63,133 nucleotides of DNA from positions 1 to 63,133 of the forward strand of contig NZ_JACHEN010000030.1 of assembly GCF_014205875.1 (NCBI RefSeq). The letters run 5' to 3'. This DNA comes from Anaerosolibacter carboniphilus (GTDB lineage: Bacteria > Bacillota > Clostridia > Peptostreptococcales > Thermotaleaceae). The translations under genes and the position numbers were made by a program. The notes beneath the pieces are model-generated. The model did no database searches and was not told the DNA's origin. It was given only the letters and a program-made list of their open reading frames with translations. Numbering within the stretch: position 1 is the first letter of the stretch; each line of letters begins with the position of its first letter. Positions 1 through 7,308 of this stretch are shown one piece after another.

Positions 1-5
1 AAGCC

Positions 6-50
6 TAAAACCCCCATATCACATGGAATAATCCATGCAATCTGAGGGTT
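6..50 (+). terminator. Possible terminator hairpin at window start
   Basis: An imperfect hairpin with outer arms AAAACCC and GGGTTTT and an inner CATGG/CCATG pair, followed by a short T-rich run. It could end a plus-strand gene lying left of the window. The U-tract is weak, so the call is tentative. Confidence 0.3.
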
Positions 51-240
51 TTAAATTGGTCAAGATTAAATATTTTACTTAATGCAACACTAGAAGGTTC
101 TTACTCCTACTTTTCTATTTAAAAATATGTTTAATTAAATATCAATTATTCAGCATCTAGTCCTGAAATATTCAACCTAGTTCTTTACCATTTCCTAAAG
201 TCATTACTTAATTTTACAATACTACGAATTAAGTTTGGCG

Positions 241-1044
241 TTACTTAAATAATTCCAATTCCAATAATAGTTTCCTTAATTGATTTTCATATTTAATAAC
301 TTCTTCACAATTTTGTCTTATTTCTTTTATTAAATCAAAATATAAATTGAATGAATTAATAAGTGTCTTTGATAATTCATCAATGGATATTTCTTTAAAG
401 AAAGTTTTTTCTAGTTTTTCAAGAAAACATTTTTCCATATCATCTACGTCTCTAAAGTGCTTAGCCGTTTTATTTTCCTGTAATGCTCTTATCTCAATAA
501 TTTCATTTCTTAATTCTTCTATTTCTTTAATTACTCTATAGGATTTTTTTCTTTTTAGTGCCATAACTCCATTCTTAATGTGATACCAGATACTATTTAG
601 ACTATTTTCAACCCGAGCATTTAAATCAGGTATCTTCCTTTCTTGCCATGTATCATTCAGCTTTTTTGTTATAATACCAGATTTATCATACAGAACATTC
701 CATGATTTTCTCTTTGCTACTAATCTATTTATTGCTAAAACTCCAATATCTAATTCTAAGTAGTTGTTTAATAATATTGCCGATAAAAAATTATTTTCTC
801 CATATTCATTATATAAAATTTTCATTATATCAAAAGTACAAATTATTTTTTCATTAATCTTATCCCAAACTTGTCTTGTTTTCTCTTCTTGACAAATAAC
901 TATAGACAAATCAATATCAGACCATTTATCGGTGAAACCTTCAGCTCCAGAACCTACTAAAATCACCCCATCAATATTCTCAATTGATCTACAAATTTTT
1001 ATTAATTTCTCTAATGCATCTTTCCTGTCAATTTCACTATACAT
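241..1044 (-). CDS. Nucleotidyltransferase-fold protein
   Basis: This protein of about 267 aa carries the nucleotidyltransferase signature near residues 30-48: a GSGAEG turn followed by SDIDLS, whose two aspartates would bind the catalytic metals. The family includes aminoglycoside and lincosamide nucleotidyltransferases as well as proteins of unknown substrate. Nothing here identifies the substrate, so calling it a resistance gene would be a guess. The longest frame begins at a TTG at 1059, but GGGGGAG sits six bases before the ATG at 1044, which I take as the start. The C-terminal half is helical and rich in Glu, Lys and Leu. It is monocistronic; its downstream neighbour is off the window. 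Confidence 0.7.
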   Translation of the reverse strand: MYSEIDRKDALEKLIKICRSIENIDGVILVGSGAEGFTDKWSDIDLSIVICQEEKTRQVWDKINEKIICTFDIMKILYNEYGENNFLSAILLNNYLELDIGVLAINRLVAKRKSWNVLYDKSGIITKKLNDTWQERKIPDLNARVENSLNSIWYHIKNGVMALKRKKSYRVIKEIEELRNEIIEIRALQENKTAKHFRDVDDMEKCFLEKLEKTFFKEISIDELSKTLINSFNLYFDLIKEIRQNCEEVIKYENQLRKLLLELELFK

Positions 1045-1162
1045 TATTTTCTCCCCCAAAATTAGTGCACCTATAAAATGTTTCTATACTAAAGCATATT
1101 AGGGCGCTTTTCGTAACAGTCTACGGCTGAAAATCATCAGCAAAAACAGTATTATCTTTTAA

Positions 1163-1315
1163 AATAATGCTCAGTACCTTCACCATGCTCAGGATGTTTT
1201 AAACAGCTCTTATCTTGAATTTCAGCTGTTTGGCTCTGGTGAAGAGGACCTTTTTACCTATGTAGACGTATTGTTATATGAAGCCGCCGATCTTACCTCA
1301 GTAATGCGACTCTAG
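1163..1315 (+). pseudogene. Orphan coding-like remnant
   Basis: The plus strand carries about 49 sense codons (1169-1315) ending in TAG, with protein-like composition (for example LHHAQDVLNSSYLEFQLFGS and TYVDVLLYEAADLTSVM). There is no start codon or Shine-Dalgarno sequence, and an in-frame TAA lies just upstream. It looks like the surviving 3' end of a deleted gene whose tail now overlaps the 3' end of the convergent methyltransferase by about 23 bases. I do not recognise the family. Confidence 0.4.
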
Positions 1316-1889
1316 TTAACTCTTTTCCACCATAAAAAGCTGATTTATACTCATTTATATTAAATCCATAGTCTTTTAATACTTCATTTACCCAAGGATC
1401 TTGAACATCAATTTTGCTTGGGCGGTACTCACAAACTAATAATGCTCCATCTTCGTTAAGAAAATCCTTTTTGAGCCGTTCAATGTATTGTTTCTTAAGT
1501 TCATCTGGAACATAAACCAGCTCGGTCCTCACATAATCAAACTTCATAGGAGGTATCCAATAAAATGCATTGCCAATAAACATATTGTCAGTAAACCTAG
1601 ACAAACGCTCCTTTGCTAATGCTACAAGCTTTTCTCCAATATCCAATCCATATGGAGTAATATTTATTCCTATTTCAAATTTCCACTTCATTATACACTC
1701 TAATAAGTAACCATTTGCACATCCAATGTCTAAAAAAGTTCCTGATTTGGTAACTAACTCAGCAATAGGTTTACGACACTTTTCCCAACGTTCCTCCGGT
1801 CCGGCAAATCCAGACTGCCGCCATGGTTCTTCATAGATTATATAGTCCGCTTCGTAGTTATAAGCATTCTCCTTAAACCACTTCTCCAT
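1293..1889 (-). CDS. Class I SAM-dependent methyltransferase
   Basis: The 198-aa protein has the glycine-rich SAM-binding motif I, FLDIGCANGYLL, near residues 52-63. An acidic residue (GLDIGEK) follows at about residue 84 where motif II is expected, and RTELVYVP sits at the usual motif IV position. The substrate is unknown. A distinctive N-terminus (EEPWRQSGFAGPEERW) recurs, from memory, in small-molecule methyltransferases encoded near resistance-type genes, but this is only an impression. The ATG at 1889 follows AAAGGAGTAACC, a good ribosome-binding site. Its 3' end overlaps the remnant on the other strand, which suggests local rearrangement. Confidence 0.75.
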   Translation of the reverse strand: MEKWFKENAYNYEADYIIYEEPWRQSGFAGPEERWEKCRKPIAELVTKSGTFLDIGCANGYLLECIMKWKFEIGINITPYGLDIGEKLVALAKERLSRFTDNMFIGNAFYWIPPMKFDYVRTELVYVPDELKKQYIERLKKDFLNEDGALLVCEYRPSKIDVQDPWVNEVLKDYGFNINEYKSAFYGGKELTRVALLR

Positions 1890-2554
1890 TTATGGTTACT
1901 CCTTTTGTAATATTCTTCTTCAAGCTACCGAATCAATATAGATCTATGATTTTACATAGTTATTATATTTCTGAGAGTCCTATCAAACTATGTATTCTAT
2001 ACTAAAAACTATAAGCCATAAACAATTGATTTTTCATCATTTAAACAACTCAAAATATCACTCCTTGATATGAAAGCATTTGCTTGCGATCCCTAAGAAA
2101 GAACCAATCATGTCCCGCTTTTCCATGCTATCATCCTTCATGAAAATTCAAAACCATATTCCCTATTGTACTTAAATACGAAATGTAGCAGCTGATATTC
2201 TACATATGTTTGGATTATTAAAGTATCTCCAATTATGCCTTAATATCCTACAGCTGTGGATTAACGTTCCATAATATTAAATTTCTACATATTCCATTTA
2301 TTACCTTCTTAAATTTAAAAGTAGTAATTTTCTCATTCTTTTTGGTTAAAGATGATTTTATAAAAGTTGTCAACACGACATATCCTATCTGTCCTTTCAA
2401 AATCATACACACTATGGTCTATTCAGCAGCATAGGTAAAAAAGACGGTTTCAAAGAGCCAAATGCTTAAACACAGAACCTCGATAACCATTACTTATTAA
2501 ACGCTTGGCTTCATGCAAGTGCTAATTTTTTTATGGATCACTTGCCGAATTGAA
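1890..2554. other. Gene-free AT-rich stretch
   Basis: About 665 bases with no open frame I would defend on either strand and no tRNA-like or long palindromic structure. Short coding-like patches on the minus strand around 2420-2500 are broken by stops. This may be decayed accessory DNA. Confidence 0.5.
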
Positions 2555-2604
2555 GTTAACTTTTTTTGGAAAAATCCGATATAGTAATTGAGAGATTATA
2601 TCGG
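2555..2604 (+). promoter_or_regulatory. SigD/sigma-28-like promoter with inverted repeat
   Basis: TAAC (2557-2560), 14 bases, then TCCGATAT (2575-2582) closely resembles the motility sigma factor consensus TAAA-N15-GCCGATAA. The -10 element is also the left arm of an inverted repeat, CCGATATA (2576-2583) and TATATCGG (2597-2604), which could be an operator. It lies 20 bases before the gene at 2624. The match is seen in the sequence; use by SigD is inference. Confidence 0.5.
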
Positions 2605-2623
2605 ACAGGGAGGACAGTAACCA

Positions 2624-3454
2624 ATGAATATTAATAGTCTATCAGATACTCCATTTTCTTCTTACAAGCAAATGATAACTCAAGGGCATCAGAGACAAGA
2701 AAATCAGCCAATAAATAAAGCTGCTGAAGTTATCCAAAATAGAATGAATAACATGGCGGTTGCTTTAGAGTTAAGTAAAGAAGGAGTGCAACAGTTAAAG
2801 CTTAGAACCCTAGATAAAGCGAAAAAAATTGAAAAGAGCATTGAAGAAAAATTTGTACTAGCTGACCAAAAACAAAAATTCTTATCCGAGTTAGATAAAT
2901 CTATAAATAATGTTATAAATGATTTTGACGATTTCATGGAAAAAGTGAAAGATCAAATATCAGATAGCAAAAGTAAGAATTCCCTAGAAGAAAATACTTT
3001 CGACCCAGAAAGAGTTCAAGATGATAAACCTATTATAGATTTCTTAGAGAATAACGATATTAGTAAAGAACTTATCGAGGCAGCTAATGCTATAGAAGAA
3101 AATATGAGCAGTATCGCTGATATGATCGAAATTGTTGAACGAGCGAAAGCGCAAAGGGAAAATTCAGAATATCAAGAGAAAGACTCTATCACTGATAGGT
3201 TAAAAAATGCTGATGTACTTCGTAACTACATGGAGTCTAGACTCGCACTTGGACAGGCATCTGACTTAATTAGAAAAGAACTCTCTCTTCTTAAGTTTGA
3301 GATTTCAAAATTGGAAGCTGAAATTTATGATATGCTAGATAGCATTGATGAAAATCAAGAAAAGAACAATTTCCAAATTGCTATGATGAAGAGCATTAAA
3401 ACTCACGTAAAAGATGAAAAAAAACAATTATCTAATACTTCAGAAGAAAAATAG
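2624..3454 (+). CDS. Coiled-coil protein of unknown function
   Basis: A 276-aa, highly charged protein predicted to be almost entirely helical, with heptad-like stretches over residues 45-105 and 150-250. It has no signal peptide, membrane segment or recognisable catalytic motif. The ATG at 2624 is preceded by GGGAGG with a ten-base gap. The promoter just upstream resembles a SigD motility promoter, so a role near flagella or chemotaxis is possible, but no flagellar gene is nearby. It is monocistronic, with a hairpin terminator about 130 bases downstream. I do not recognise the family; a structural or chaperone-like role is equally possible. Confidence 0.7.
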   Translation: MNINSLSDTPFSSYKQMITQGHQRQENQPINKAAEVIQNRMNNMAVALELSKEGVQQLKLRTLDKAKKIEKSIEEKFVLADQKQKFLSELDKSINNVINDFDDFMEKVKDQISDSKSKNSLEENTFDPERVQDDKPIIDFLENNDISKELIEAANAIEENMSSIADMIEIVERAKAQRENSEYQEKDSITDRLKNADVLRNYMESRLALGQASDLIRKELSLLKFEISKLEAEIYDMLDSIDENQEKNNFQIAMMKSIKTHVKDEKKQLSNTSEEK

Positions 3455-3583
3455 AATTCGACTCTATCTTTTAGATTTGTCCAACGCAATAATTATTATA
3501 TATTGATTTTGTGTGCTGCACATTTCTTATAAAATACGCTTACCTTCTAACATTAGCAAATATGTATTTCTCGCAGTAAATAC

Positions 3584-3610
3584 GAGCAGAGTTCAACTCT
3601 GCTCTTTGTC
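3584..3610 (+). terminator. Terminator after coiled-coil gene
   Basis: Perfect nine-base arms GAGCAGAGT and ACTCTGCTC with a three-base loop, followed by TTTGTC. It lies 130 bases downstream of the coiled-coil gene on the same strand. Confidence 0.6.
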
Positions 3611-3729
3611 ATTAGAGTATGTTTAACTTCAGCTAATTCACCATCGCACTTGACTCTCCAATGGAAAAGCCGTTTATTATAATCTATTTACATTAGCATT
3701 TTATATTCAGATTTCTTTAGTATAAAAGC

Positions 3730-3758
3730 AAAAGGACAGAAGTTATTCCTGTCCTTTT
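3730..3758 (-). terminator. Terminator overlapping the 62-aa gene end
   Basis: AAAAGGACAG and CTGTCCTTTT form a perfect ten-base stem around a nine-base loop. The minus-strand U-rich tail continues downstream. The stem includes the last codons and stop of the 62-aa gene, which supports that gene being real. Confidence 0.75.
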
Positions 3759-3931
3759 ACTTTACTACATACTTCTCCATAGTTATTAAGAAACTCTACT
3801 TTCAATTTAATGTGTTCATCATATTGATCTTCGCTAATGATCCCTCTATCCTTCATTTTTCCAAGGATATCAATCATTTCAATACATAATAATTCTAAGT
3901 CCTTTTCTATTTTATACGCGCTTATACTCAT
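3743..3931 (-). CDS. Small helical protein, 62 aa, unknown
   Basis: A short acidic and lysine-rich protein expected to form two helices (LELLCIEMIDILGKMKDR, then DQYDEHIKLKVEFLNNYG). A GGGAG Shine-Dalgarno sequence lies about seven bases before its ATG. Its end is embedded in a strong terminator hairpin, a compact arrangement shared with the Spo0E-like gene 230 bases away. It has the size and helical-hairpin look of small sporulation-type regulators but lacks the Spo0E SQxLD signature. I do not recognise the family. Confidence 0.6.
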   Translation of the reverse strand: MSISAYKIEKDLELLCIEMIDILGKMKDRGIISEDQYDEHIKLKVEFLNNYGEVCSKVKGQE

Positions 3932-4159
3932 GAAAGACTCCCATCTTCATAAAATCGCTTTTGTTATTCGTACTCTCCGCTAATTGGTACGCTCCGCTAC
4001 ACCATATATTCTATAGTAAGTACGATTATCCTTTATTCTTGACAAGAAAAATGAAAGAATACCAAAAATCTGTAATATTTTGTATTGAAGTATACATCTT
4101 GGAGATATATAATGTTTCTATGATTATTTTCCAAATATTGTGAAATAAGGAGTTATGGT

Positions 4160-4327
4160 ATGGATAGTTTAGATCAAATATCCTCCGAAATCGAACAATT
4201 AAGAGCTGCTATGAATGAATTGATTTCGAAAGATCCCACACTGACAGACCCTAAAATATTGACACTTAGCCAGGAACTTGACATTAAAATAAATGAACAT
4301 AATGAGCTTTTAAGAAAGGAAGGGTAG
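4160..4327 (+). CDS. Spo0E-like aspartyl-phosphate phosphatase
   Basis: This 55-aa protein contains the Spo0E-family signature SQELDIKINEHN at residues 38-49 (family pattern SQxLDxxI). Members dephosphorylate the response regulator Spo0A and so delay sporulation. Two helices forming a hairpin are expected, the first around residues 4-23. The start is the ATG at 4160, seven bases after AAGGAG; an ATG at 4155 is in another frame and too close to the ribosome-binding site. The length is typical. A terminator hairpin includes the stop codon. The family call is firm on motif and size; the actual target is inferred. Confidence 0.75.
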   Translation: MDSLDQISSEIEQLRAAMNELISKDPTLTDPKILTLSQELDIKINEHNELLRKEG

Positions 4328-4346
4328 AATTATTCTACCCTTTTAC
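4320..4346 (+). terminator. Terminator of Spo0E-like gene
   Basis: AAGGGTAG and CTACCCTT form a perfect eight-base stem with a seven-base loop, followed by TTTT. The stop codon TAG is inside the left arm. Confidence 0.8.
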
Positions 4347-4372
4347 CATTTGAATTTACATTGTTTAATATA

Positions 4373-4410
4373 AAAGGAGACGATTTTATATTAGATAAAT
4401 TTGTCTCCTT
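4373..4410 (-). terminator. Terminator of the 94-aa Met/His-rich gene
   Basis: Arms AAGGAGAC and GTCTCCTT separated by about 21 bases. Read on the minus strand, the second arm is followed by TTTT. It lies 40 bases downstream of the gene ending at 4451. Confidence 0.6.
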
Positions 4411-4450
4411 GTCAATTTGCCTATTTTATGCCCCTGTTTTTATATTGTAT

Positions 4451-4735
4451 TTATTCCATACGTTCATATGGAAACTTCTCATCAATTTCCCATGACTCAA
4501 CAATTCTGTGGGCTCTGTGCATATCATAGCCCATTCCCATCAAGTATGCAATCAAAGCTACTTCAGTCATTGCATGTCTTTTGTTTGTAAATTCGGCTTC
4601 TTTCAATCCATACTCGACTAAAGGACGAACCATCATAAGAAAATGATGTGGATCCATCATAAGCATATGTGGATTTGTCATATAAGGATTAGTCATAGGT
4701 CCATAATGATGCATTGGATACGGTTGTCTAAACAT
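4451..4735 (-). CDS. Small Met/His/Pro-rich protein, unknown
   Basis: The 94-aa protein has an N-terminal half rich in methionine, histidine, proline and tyrosine (MHHYGPMTNPYMTNPHMLMM) and a helical C-terminal half. The longer frame to 4831 is rejected because CAAGGGGGAA sits directly before the ATG at 4735. The composition recalls small spore-coat or metal-binding proteins, but no family is recognised. It has no signal peptide or membrane segment. It lies downstream of a membrane-protein gene with its own terminator. Confidence 0.65.
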   Translation of the reverse strand: MFRQPYPMHHYGPMTNPYMTNPHMLMMDPHHFLMMVRPLVEYGLKEAEFTNKRHAMTEVALIAYLMGMGYDMHRAHRIVESWEIDEKFPYERME

Positions 4736-4938
4736 ATATATTCCCCCTTGTTTTAATGCATATTTTTTATATGCACTCGATATATGATATGTTTCTTTAG
4801 ACCGTTGTGTTAAATAATTTTCAAAGTTCAATCCATGTCCGTAAGAGATACATTTTGTGAATAAATGATTAATTAAAAATAATTCTTTAGCCTTGACCTT
4901 TAAATTTAACTACTTAGTTCAATAAAATAATATTGTAA

Positions 4939-5490
4939 TTACATCTTATTCTGTAACGAATTTCTACTGTATACAACCCATACGCCAGCTAAATAAGCGC
5001 CTATCATATTAAATATTATGTCTAGATTTGTATCGATTAGACCATGTTGATGCTTTGATCCAGTAGAAATATCCAAGGCAAATTCGAGGAGTTCAAAATA
5101 TACACCAGCTGTAATTCCTATTGATGAAACCACAATGAAAGTATAAATCTTTGAATTGGTATTAACATTAATCAGAGCTGTTATGGTTGCATAGAATAAG
5201 AGGGAAAAAGCAAAGATTCCAAACAAGTGTAGTCCTTTATCAAACCAGTTGTTCTTTTGATATAAGTTTATATACTGACCGAAGGTAGTATGCAAAATGA
5301 AAGTGATAATCAGTAGGATTTTAATGTAGTTCTTTATTTTAAAATGTAGTTTAAATTCCATATAGAGGATAGAAAAATAAACTATGCCTATGATAAGGAT
5401 ATTATATATATACGTATAATCTTCCCTACCTATAAATCCAATTGCTGTGGCTGCCATCACAAGCACAAATAATATATTTAAGAACTTCAT
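4939..5490 (-). CDS. Integral membrane protein, YjdF/DUF2238-like
   Basis: A 183-aa protein with about six hydrophobic segments. Conserved-looking loops FDKGLHLFG (residues about 93-101) and YFELLEFALD followed by GLIDTNLDIIFNMIGA resemble the DUF2238/YjdF group of membrane proteins, which share a buried His/Glu/Asp set with VanZ-type proteins. Function is unknown. The family suggestion rests on motif memory, not a search. The gene stands alone on the minus strand, about 200 bases from its downstream neighbour. Confidence 0.6.
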   Translation of the reverse strand: MKFLNILFVLVMAATAIGFIGREDYTYIYNILIIGIVYFSILYMEFKLHFKIKNYIKILLIITFILHTTFGQYINLYQKNNWFDKGLHLFGIFAFSLLFYATITALINVNTNSKIYTFIVVSSIGITAGVYFELLEFALDISTGSKHQHGLIDTNLDIIFNMIGAYLAGVWVVYSRNSLQNKM

Positions 5491-5582
5491 AGCCTCACTT
5501 CACTCCTTATATACTGCTTTTATTTCTTTCCTTCTAATATATTTATCATTAGCAATGCCAGATATTTTAATCTCAGTAATCA

Positions 5583-5615
5583 AAAATAAAAAAAGTCGGA
5601 GCATCAAGCTCTGAC
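5583..5615 (-). terminator. Terminator of an orphan transcription unit
   Basis: GTCGGAGC and GCTCTGAC form an eight-base stem (one G-T pair) with a five-base loop, followed on the minus strand by seven or more U. No full gene ends here; only the small frame at 5655-5762 precedes it. Confidence 0.65.
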
Positions 5616-5654
5616 AGTCATATTGCTATTTTTCACTTTCTGATGTTCTCCCTC

Positions 5655-5762
5655 TTACTCTAACTTTAGGGTAATACGCGTAAATATGTACAATTTATTA
5701 GACCTACTATGTCTATATAGTTGTTTTGTAAATCATAACTCTCTATTACCCCTCTTAAACAT
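5655..5762 (-). pseudogene. Possible broken small ORF or leader peptide
   Basis: A strong Shine-Dalgarno sequence (GGAGGAG) precedes an ATG at 5762. The frame reads MFKRGNREL, then TGA, and would otherwise continue 25 codons to a TAA at 5655. A second ATG overlaps the TGA and also stops quickly. With the terminator at 5583-5615 this forms a complete small unit. It could be a decayed small gene, a nine-residue peptide, or the start of a small RNA. Sequence between 5762 and 6010 holds nothing else I can name. Confidence 0.35.
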
Positions 5763-6012
5763 CGTATCTCCTCCGTAAATCCTCTAGATGAAGGCTTATT
5801 GATAATTAGCCATATTCTCTATAGCAACCCAATACTCCTACACAGCAGATACACTCCCTAACAATACTTATTTTTTTCTATAATGAACAAACCTCAATTT
5901 ATAGCTTACCTTAATAATAATAAAAATGTTATTATGAAAATAATAATTTCGAGATTAGGGGCAGAAGGCTTCATTTACTAGAACAGATAATGAGCATAGA
6001 TTTTCACTCAAT

Positions 6013-6048
6013 ATAAAAGAAAAACACCAGCCTTTAAGCTGGAGTTTT
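6013..6048 (-). terminator. rnpB terminator
   Basis: A CCAGC/GCTGG core stem extended by AAAAC and GTTTT arms, giving a U-rich tail on the minus strand immediately downstream of the RNase P RNA. Confidence 0.8.
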
Positions 6049-6058
6049 CCATGTTAGA

Positions 6059-6403
6059 AACGAGTAAATCTATAAGCCGAGTTCTGTATTTGACAGCCAT
6101 CTTTCTAGATCTACTGTTGCCAGTAGATTCAAGCGACCTACCACGGGACACGGCGGGCAGCCGCTTTTTAGTCCCTACTTGGTCTTGCTCCGGGTGGGGT
6201 TTACAGAGCCAACTAGTCGCCTAGTTGCTGGTGAGCTCTTACCTCACCTTTCCATCCTTACCAGATTTCTCTGGCGGTCTATTTCTGTTGCACTTTCCTT
6301 GGAGTCGCCTCCACTGGGTATTACCCAGCACCTTGCCCTATGGAGCTCGGACTTTCCTCGTCCGTGAATAATCACGTCCGCGACCATCTGACTTACTCGT
6401 TAT
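6059..6403 (-). ncRNA. rnpB: RNase P RNA (M1-type, looks class A)
   Basis: The catalytic RNA of RNase P, which removes 5' leaders from pre-tRNAs. On the minus strand it has the conserved core GGACGAGGAAAGTCCGAGC near the 5' end, GGAAAGTGCAACAGAAATAG shortly after, and the 3' conserved CAAATACAGAACTCGGCTTA. The ends pair as ACGAGTAA with TTACTCGT (helix P1), which sets the boundaries. The layout around CR-I resembles ancestral type A rather than the Bacillus type B, though I could not fold it. Open frames across it are spurious. Confidence 0.93.
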
Positions 6404-6493
6404 TTAGTTTTTCGAGAACAAATACTATCTTAGCATATATGCATAGGTATGTCAAAGACCAAATACTGGAATCCTATTCCCTAGCTACTACCC

Positions 6494-7201
6494 CTATTCA
6501 CCTTTATGGAGTATTCTTCCGCAATTGTCACAGGTAGCAACTTCTCCTTTTCTGAGCAATGTAAGGGTCATTACAGGCAAATCCATATTGCATCCTGTAC
6601 AAATATCTTCATTTAATTGCGCTACAGGTCTATTTTTTCTAGCTTTAATATATTCATAAAGGTCCATATCCTTCTTGCTAATTTGAGTTTTCAGTTCAGC
6701 CAATTGACTTGTTAATTCCTCAATTTTTTTCTCGATACTCTCTATATTCTTTTGCCGATCGCTTAACATTTTCTTGATCTGCCCACCTAATTTCCGTTCA
6801 TTACTATAAATCTCTTCCCCATTCTTTTCATAGCTTTCTAATAATTCAATGGCTTTGATGAGATTTCCCTCAGTTTCGGCCACTTCACTTTCCATCTTCT
6901 CTTGATCCTTCAACATTATACCTAGTTGCTTCAGATCGTTAATTTTTCCGCCATATAGGTTACCCCTATTTTCCTCTTTCTTTACATTCATTTGCTCCAA
7001 CAACTGTTCTAAGCGCTTTATATCTATCTGCGTTTCATCAATGCTTATCTTTATATTTTCATACTGTTTCTTTAAGTTCTTATGCTCCTGGATGTTTTCC
7101 TGAATTTCTTTTCCATCTGAAAGAATCTTCTTTTGTTTTTTCGCCTCTGTCAATTGTTCCTCTAGTTCTTGTAACCTCCATAATTGCTCTGTTGTTTTCA
7201 T
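6494..7201 (-). CDS. Coiled-coil C4 zinc-ribbon protein (DUF164/CT398 type)
   Basis: This 235-aa protein has a long charged coiled coil (residues about 5-185) followed by a C-terminal zinc ribbon with CTGCNMD and CDNCGRI, four cysteines in two CxxC pairs. Architecture and length match the zf-RING_7/DUF164 family found next to the nif3 homologue in many Firmicutes and actinobacteria. The family is thought to act in nucleic-acid or ribosome-linked processes, but its role is not settled. It lies about 100 bases after the nif3 gene, with a terminator between, and about 90 bases before rnpB on the same strand. Confidence 0.85.
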   Translation of the reverse strand: MKTTEQLWRLQELEEQLTEAKKQKKILSDGKEIQENIQEHKNLKKQYENIKISIDETQIDIKRLEQLLEQMNVKKEENRGNLYGGKINDLKQLGIMLKDQEKMESEVAETEGNLIKAIELLESYEKNGEEIYSNERKLGGQIKKMLSDRQKNIESIEKKIEELTSQLAELKTQISKKDMDLYEYIKARKNRPVAQLNEDICTGCNMDLPVMTLTLLRKGEVATCDNCGRILHKGE

Positions 7202-7279
7202 AAAATCCCCACTTTCATCATAGATTTTCTTTTCATGAGCCTATTTATAATCTTCAGTCAAGCTGGTTGTAGATATAAA

Positions 7280-7308
7280 AAAGAATAGGCAAAAAAACCT
7301 ATTCTTAG
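7280..7308 (-). terminator. Terminator after nif3-family gene
   Basis: AAGAATAGG and CCTATTCTT form a nine-base stem with a C/A-rich loop, followed on the minus strand by TTTTATATC. It covers the nif3 stop codon. Confidence 0.75.

Noticed and set aside
241..1044. Naming the nucleotidyltransferase as a specific antibiotic-resistance gene
   Set aside because: Only the generic GS...DxD signature is visible; substrate-specific residues were not recognised.
1890..2554. A gene on the minus strand around 2420-2500
   Set aside because: Short coding-like patches are broken by stops in every frame and lack a start.
6179..6537. Two short frames across rnpB
   Set aside because: The region is fully explained by RNase P RNA structure and conserved bases.
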